In this document: piece by piece, positions 60,071 to 64,000 of the stretch
Layout: each line of letters begins with the position of its first letter
How positions within the stretch are numbered: position 1 is the stretch's first letter
Origin: JAFGPL01 sp046485045
Lineage (GTDB): Bacteria > Bacteroidota > Bacteroidia > Bacteroidales > UBA10428
DNA: 64,000 nucleotides
Direction: 5' to 3'
Assembly (NCBI GenBank): GCA_046485045.1
Contig: JAWOHT010000014.1
Location: 4,177-68,176 of the forward strand
Made by a program: the position numbers and the translations under genes
The notes under the pieces: generated by a model
What the model was told of the DNA's origin: nothing
The model's database searches: none
What the model saw: only the letters and a program-made list of their open reading frames with translations

Positions 60071-61291
60071 ATGGAATACGAAATATACACTTTAAAAAAC
60101 GGAATCCGACTGGTTCACAAAAGAGTTGATTCCCCGGTGGCCCATTGCGGGCTTATTGTCGAGACCGGCTCACGCGACGAAGAAAAAAGCGAACATGGTA
60201 TCGCCCATCTTATTGAACACCTGCTGTTCAAAGGCACGAATAAACGAAGGGCCTATCATATTCTCAACCGTATGGAGGATGTTGGCAGCGAGATAAATGC
60301 ATATACAACAAAAGAAGAAACATGCATACATACCACCTTTTTTAAAGACTATTACCCCCGTGCTATCGAGCTGATAAGCGATATCTTCAATAACTCTGTG
60401 TTTCCAGAAAAGGAAATTGAAAAGGAGAAAGATGTAATTATAGATGAGATAAACTCATATAAAGACACACCCTCTGAATTGATATTTGACGAATTCGAAG
60501 AACTGGCATTTCCGGGAAATCCTTTGGGAAGGAATATTCTGGGTGAAGAAAAATGCCTTAAAAAAATTTCGCGTGGGGATATTTTAAAGTTTATACAAAA
60601 CCATTACCATACCAACGAAATGGTGATATCGTCGGTAGGCAGCATATCGTTTGAAAGACTTGTAAAAATCACCGAAAGATATTTTGGACATCTTCCCGAA
60701 AAACAGAATACGAAAGACCGAAATGTCAAAATTATTTATGCACCGTTTAATAAAACGGTAAACAAAAAAACATACCAGGTACACTGTGTGCTTGGCAATA
60801 TTGCTTATGATATTAAAGATGAAAAAAGATATGCACTTCATTTGCTCAATAACCTGCTGGGCGGTCCGGGACTTAGTTCATGGCTGAATATGTCGCTCAG
60901 GGAGAAGAACGGTTATGCATACAATGTTGATTCATCTTACAATGCTTACCGCAATGCAGGCATTATAACCATCTATTTCGGGACAGATAAGGTAAACCTT
61001 TCTCGTTGCCTCAAAATTGTGGCCAAAGAACTCGACAGGGTGAAAAATACCCCTCTCACCAGGAAACAGCTTATAAAAGCACAAAAGCAGCTGGCGGGTC
61101 ACCTCGCAATTTCGTCGGAGAACAACGAAAACCTGATGTTTTCTATTGGTAAAAGCATGATATTGTTTAATAAAGTTGATAACCTGAAGGTTATGAACGA
61201 AAAAATAGAATCGGTAACAGAGCTGCAAGTGCAGGAAGTGGCCAATGAGGTTTTCAGTCAAGATAAATTATCGGGTTTATTTTATGTTTAA
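60071..61291 (+). CDS. M16 family zinc peptidase
   Basis: A 406-residue inverted-zinc peptidase. The motif HLIEH (His46, Glu49, His50) binds zinc and is followed by the distal glutamate region EKEKDVIIDEINSYKD. The C-terminal half (about 220-400) is the second, inactive M16 domain, with the LNNLLGGPGLSSWLNMSLREKNGYAY block. It is the mitochondrial-processing-peptidase-like single-chain form common in Bacteroidota. It lacks a signal peptide and is probably cytoplasmic, degrading oligopeptides. The O-methyltransferase gene follows with a 1-bp gap. Confidence 0.9.
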   Translation: MEYEIYTLKNGIRLVHKRVDSPVAHCGLIVETGSRDEEKSEHGIAHLIEHLLFKGTNKRRAYHILNRMEDVGSEINAYTTKEETCIHTTFFKDYYPRAIELISDIFNNSVFPEKEIEKEKDVIIDEINSYKDTPSELIFDEFEELAFPGNPLGRNILGEEKCLKKISRGDILKFIQNHYHTNEMVISSVGSISFERLVKITERYFGHLPEKQNTKDRNVKIIYAPFNKTVNKKTYQVHCVLGNIAYDIKDEKRYALHLLNNLLGGPGLSSWLNMSLREKNGYAYNVDSSYNAYRNAGIITIYFGTDKVNLSRCLKIVAKELDRVKNTPLTRKQLIKAQKQLAGHLAISSENNENLMFSIGKSMILFNKVDNLKVMNEKIESVTELQVQEVANEVFSQDKLSGLFYV

Positions 61292-61292
61292 T

Positions 61293-61940
61293 ATGACAGA
61301 TATAGATTCAGACCTGTTTGGTTACATAATTGGTCATACCACGCCAGAAGACAAGGTTCTCGCGGAACTTAACCGTGAAACCTTTGCCAAAATACTTTAT
61401 CCCCGCATGATTTCGGGTCATTATCAGGGCAGGTTTCTTGAATTTATCAGCAGAATGGTTCAACCCGATTGTATTCTTGAAATCGGCACTTTTACAGGGT
61501 ATTCGGCGATTTGTCTGGCCAAAGGGCTTAGGCCGGGTGGCATGCTGCATACCATAGAATGCAATGATGAAATTGTTGATTTTGCACAGAATTACATTAA
61601 TAAATCAGGGCTGGGTGATAAAATTCAGATACATACCGGTGATGCCCTTGAGGTTATTCCTGCCCTCAATATGCAATTCGATATGGTATTTATTGATGCT
61701 GAAAAAAAATATTATCCGGACTATTTCAGATTGGTTGCTGAAAAACTTAAAACAGGAGGTATGCTATTGGCAGATAATGTTTTATGGAATGGAAAAGTTA
61801 TTGGTAATGAGCCAAAGCCTGATGATGAAACCAACAATATTTTAATGTTTAACAAGCTGGTACATGAAGACAACAGGTTTGAAAATATGATTATACCCAT
61901 AAGAGATGGAATAATGCTGGCGTTAAAAGTTTGCAGTTAA
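61293..61940 (+). CDS. O-methyltransferase, class I SAM (caffeoyl-CoA type)
   Basis: A 215-residue methyltransferase of the caffeoyl-CoA/catechol O-methyltransferase family. EIGTFTGYSAICLAKGL is motif I, FDMVFIDAEKKYYPDYF the metal-binding motif, LLADNVLWNGKV the next conserved block. An ATG at 61284 would overlap the M16 stop by 8 bp; I use 61293, which needs no overlap. It is probably co-transcribed with the peptidase. The substrate, likely a phenolic or catechol compound or a ribosomal residue, is unknown. Confidence 0.88.
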   Translation: MTDIDSDLFGYIIGHTTPEDKVLAELNRETFAKILYPRMISGHYQGRFLEFISRMVQPDCILEIGTFTGYSAICLAKGLRPGGMLHTIECNDEIVDFAQNYINKSGLGDKIQIHTGDALEVIPALNMQFDMVFIDAEKKYYPDYFRLVAEKLKTGGMLLADNVLWNGKVIGNEPKPDDETNNILMFNKLVHEDNRFENMIIPIRDGIMLALKVCS

Positions 61941-62066
61941 TTCTTTATAATGGCATGGAAAATTCGGGCTTAATTTTAAAAATTGACATTTTGTTCATAA
62001 GTTTCAGGCTGTTTAAACATTTCTATCGATGTTTTGTTAGTTTAGCAAATCAGTTGTTTTTTATCA

Positions 62067-62969
62067 ATGGCCAGTTATACAATTAAAGATTTGGAAAAGC
62101 TTTCGGGCATTAAGGCGCATACCATCAGAATATGGGAGAAGCGTTACGGATTAATTGAACCTCAGCGGACTTCAACCAACATACGTACATATTGCGATCT
62201 TGACCTGAAACGCCTGCTGAATATTTCATTTCTCAATCGTCATGGCCTGAAAATATCTAAAATTGCACAGCTTACCCCAGAGCAGGTTAAAGATAAAATA
62301 GGCCATTTACAGCAAAACATGAGCGACCTTGAAAGTCATATCGAGAGCCTTTCTATTGCTATGATTGACCTTGATGAAGATAAGTTCGAAAAAATTCTTT
62401 CAAGGCTCGTCATCCAAATGGGTTTCGAAGATGCTTTTATCAAGATCATCTATCCGTTTTTCGGAAAGGTGGGGATTATGTGGCTTACCGGTGCAATTAA
62501 TCCTGCCCAGGAGCATTTTGTCTCGAACCTGATAAGGCAGAAACTCAATGTTGCCATTGATTCCCAGATAGCTTCAAACAACAGCAACCAGAAAAGCTTC
62601 CTGCTATTTCTACCCGAAGGAGAACTGCACGAGCTGGGACTTCTGTTTTATGCATACCTAATTAAGAAGAGGGGGTACAAGATTATCTACCTGGGACAGT
62701 CTGTTCCTTTGAACGACCTGTTCGATGTAATAAAACTAAGGCCTTGCAATTATCTGGTTACATCTTTTATCTCTACTTTCAACGGGCAAAGTGTTTACGA
62801 TTATGCACTTGAAATATCTGAAAATGCCAGATTCGACAAACTCTTTATCTCAGGCAACCAGGCTACAGAAATAGATTCCGGTAAGTTACCCCCAAAGGTA
62901 AATGTTGTAGCCTCACCGATAGAATTTATTGAAATCCTTGACAACCTTTTAAAGGCAAATCTCAATTAA
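62067..62969 (+). CDS. MerR family regulator with B12-binding domain (CarH-related)
   Basis: A 300-residue regulator with a MerR winged helix (1-70, TIKDLEKLSGIKAHTIRIWEKRYGLI), a helical B12-binding domain (about 95-165) and a Rossmann B12-binding domain (about 175-300). Trp139-x9-Glu149-His150 is the CarH-type motif, and ExHxxG at Glu186-Gly191 (His188) is the lower-ligand motif with Glu replacing Asp. The residue after Trp139 is Leu, where CarH has the His that ligates cobalt after light exposure, so light sensing is uncertain. The palindrome TGTTTAAACA (62010-62019) upstream could be its own operator. Confidence 0.9.
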   Translation: MASYTIKDLEKLSGIKAHTIRIWEKRYGLIEPQRTSTNIRTYCDLDLKRLLNISFLNRHGLKISKIAQLTPEQVKDKIGHLQQNMSDLESHIESLSIAMIDLDEDKFEKILSRLVIQMGFEDAFIKIIYPFFGKVGIMWLTGAINPAQEHFVSNLIRQKLNVAIDSQIASNNSNQKSFLLFLPEGELHELGLLFYAYLIKKRGYKIIYLGQSVPLNDLFDVIKLRPCNYLVTSFISTFNGQSVYDYALEISENARFDKLFISGNQATEIDSGKLPPKVNVVASPIEFIEILDNLLKANLN

Positions 62970-62984
62970 CCAGTGTAACTTCCA

Positions 62985-63368
62985 CTACAGCATCGGAACA
63001 CTTCTTTTGCAAAGCTGCAAAGGAATTCCCCATGGGTCACGAAGCATGATAAGCAGAGATTTCTCATCGGGCCTTACTTCTTCACAAAATTTTGCGCCAT
63101 CGGCTATAAGTAATTCAGAAAGCTTTTGCGGATCGGTTACTTCAAATGCACAATGAAATTGCAAAGGGTGCAGCTTATTGTAGTCTGGTATTTCAACCAA
63201 TTTGTTAGCATACACTTCCATACATACTCTTCCCTGTTCATCTCCCAGAAAATGAGTGAATGGCTCAGTATTCATCGAACGAACGACCTTCATTTTCAAA
63301 TGCTTTACATACCAGGCAGCCATTGCCACAGGATCTGGCACGTTTATTCCGAAATGTTCAAATCTCAT
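62985..63368 (-). CDS. VOC family (glyoxalase/dioxygenase-like) protein
   Basis: A 127-residue protein with the beta-alpha-beta-beta-beta repeats of the vicinal oxygen chelate fold. The N-terminus is MRFEHFGINVPDPVAMAAWYVKHL (metal ligand His5), then LQFHCAFEV and the C-terminal LIMLRDPWGIPLQLCKR. Members include glyoxalases and ring-cleaving dioxygenases; this short single-domain form cannot be assigned further. It converges with the MerR gene 15 bp away. Confidence 0.85.
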   Translation of the reverse strand: MRFEHFGINVPDPVAMAAWYVKHLKMKVVRSMNTEPFTHFLGDEQGRVCMEVYANKLVEIPDYNKLHPLQFHCAFEVTDPQKLSELLIADGAKFCEEVRPDEKSLLIMLRDPWGIPLQLCKRSVPML

Positions 63369-63461
63369 GATAGAATTTTTTGTTAACCGGCTAAAGATAA
63401 TAAAAGCATAAGATTATTTATGCGGTTTCGCTTTGTTTTATAATAAACGTGGTAGAAGTAT

Positions 63462-63830
63462 TTATTTCTTAAATACAAAGTATACCGCCAGTACAAGCAA
63501 TATAAAAGCTATGAGATGGTTCGTCTTTAATTCCTGGCCTTTAAAAAAAGTTACTGAAAAAACTGTAAAAACCAGGAGTGTAATTACCTCTTGAATGACT
63601 TTGAGCTGAACCAGTGAAAAAGGGCCCCCGTTTTCCCTGAAACCAATTCTGTTTGCCGGCACCTGCAGGGCATATTCAAACAGGGCAATTCCCCAGCTAA
63701 TCAGGATTATCGCCAGTAAACCAAAGTTTTGGGTCAATTTTATATCTTTAAAACGCAGGTGGCCGTACCAGGCAAAAGTCATAAATGTATTGGAGAGAAC
63801 CAATAGTGCAATCGTTATTAATCCTTTCAT
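63462..63830 (-). CDS. DMT-family / DUF486 small membrane protein
   Basis: A 122-residue integral membrane protein of four hydrophobic helices. MKGLITIALLVLSNTFMTFAWYGHLRF and FEYALQVPANRIGF, QLKVIQEVITLLVFTVFSVTFFKG are the DUF486 pattern. The start at 63830 is preferred over an in-frame ATG at 63875, which would add an unlikely tail. The family is related to small multidrug-type transporters but its substrate is unknown. Confidence 0.87.
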   Translation of the reverse strand: MKGLITIALLVLSNTFMTFAWYGHLRFKDIKLTQNFGLLAIILISWGIALFEYALQVPANRIGFRENGGPFSLVQLKVIQEVITLLVFTVFSVTFFKGQELKTNHLIAFILLVLAVYFVFKK

Positions 63831-63961
63831 ACAAAATTGAATAGTAAAAAGAGTGTATAAATTATTGTAAAACAAACCGGTGAAATTATAAATAAACCAA
63901 GATTTGCGTTAAAACCGTGCATGGGTTTTTACAAACAATAAACTGGTTGGATTATAGTTTT

Positions 63962-64000
63962 TCAGACAAGTTTTTTAACCAGGTCAGCAGCTTCCTGCAG
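63962..64000 (-). CDS. 3' end of a gene running off the window
   Basis: On the minus strand the last 39 bases read LQEAADLVKKLV followed by TGA, a plausible coding end. Too little is visible to identify the product. Confidence 0.35.
   Translation of the reverse strand: MQEAADLVKKLV

Overview
The window reads as chromosomal DNA of a Bacteroidota bacterium, probably a Bacteroidales or Marinilabiliales-like anaerobe or facultative organism. The evidence is promoter elements of the TTTG / TAnnTTTG type, few Shine-Dalgarno sequences, ECF sigma factor-FecR pairs, a TonB-dependent receptor with an STN domain, a DUF4249 lipoprotein, a secreted family M49 peptidase with the HECLGH motif, SiaC (DUF1987) and DUF6132 proteins. 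I see no phage, transposase, rRNA or CRISPR array. There is one tRNA gene, tRNA-Ser(UGA).

Layout. 1-666: end of a flippase-like membrane protein. 680-8601 (minus): sigma factor, FecR, an STN protein without a beta-barrel, an MG2/plug-like surface protein and an M49 peptidase. 8757-11282 (plus): a plant-type glucuronokinase-like GHMP kinase, a GalU-type nucleotidyltransferase and a methyltransferase, which look like a UDP-sugar salvage unit. 11292-17729 (minus): a surface operon of TonB receptor, DUF4249 lipoprotein and MG2 protein. 17894-22112: a small unknown gene, an aromatic amino acid decarboxylase, then SIS, isochorismatase and PfkB genes. 22139-28305 (minus): a tight five-gene sugar-phosphate operon (HAD, aldo/keto reductase, PHP protein, class II aldolase/SDR fusion, zinc dehydrogenase). 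Its leader at 28338-28594 is a cobalamin riboswitch preceded by a good promoter. 28638-32060: a hybrid histidine kinase and a NagD-like HAD. A 16-bp direct repeat flanks the kinase plus riboswitch.

32112-45655 is central metabolism: a 2-oxoacid dehydrogenase complex (E2, E3, fused E1 alpha-beta) divergent from a GntR regulator with a clear candidate operator, then 2-oxoglutarate dehydrogenase E1 and E2, then three-subunit proton-translocating transhydrogenase. 45680-52621 holds a second sigma/FecR/STN unit, a third member of the same carboxypeptidase-regulatory-like family, and an ECF sigma, zinc-finger anti-sigma and two Spy/CpxP-like proteins resembling envelope or metal stress modules.

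52866-56675 is the most unusual protein cluster: an ArsM-like methyltransferase ending in four cysteines, a 31-residue Cys-rich peptide, a radical SAM/SPASM enzyme of the peptide-maturase type, a thioredoxin-thioredoxin reductase fusion and a DUF6132 membrane protein, under a palindrome that overlaps the promoter. The rest holds a GyrI-like secreted protein, SiaC, a small decayed ORF, RtcB, tRNA-Ser with a duplicated 3' end, an M16 peptidase, an O-methyltransferase, a B12-binding MerR regulator, a VOC protein and a DUF486 protein. Vitamin B12 therefore appears twice, as riboswitch ligand and as likely MerR cofactor. The strongest leads are the B12-controlled sugar operon and the ArsM/radical-SAM/Cys-peptide cluster.
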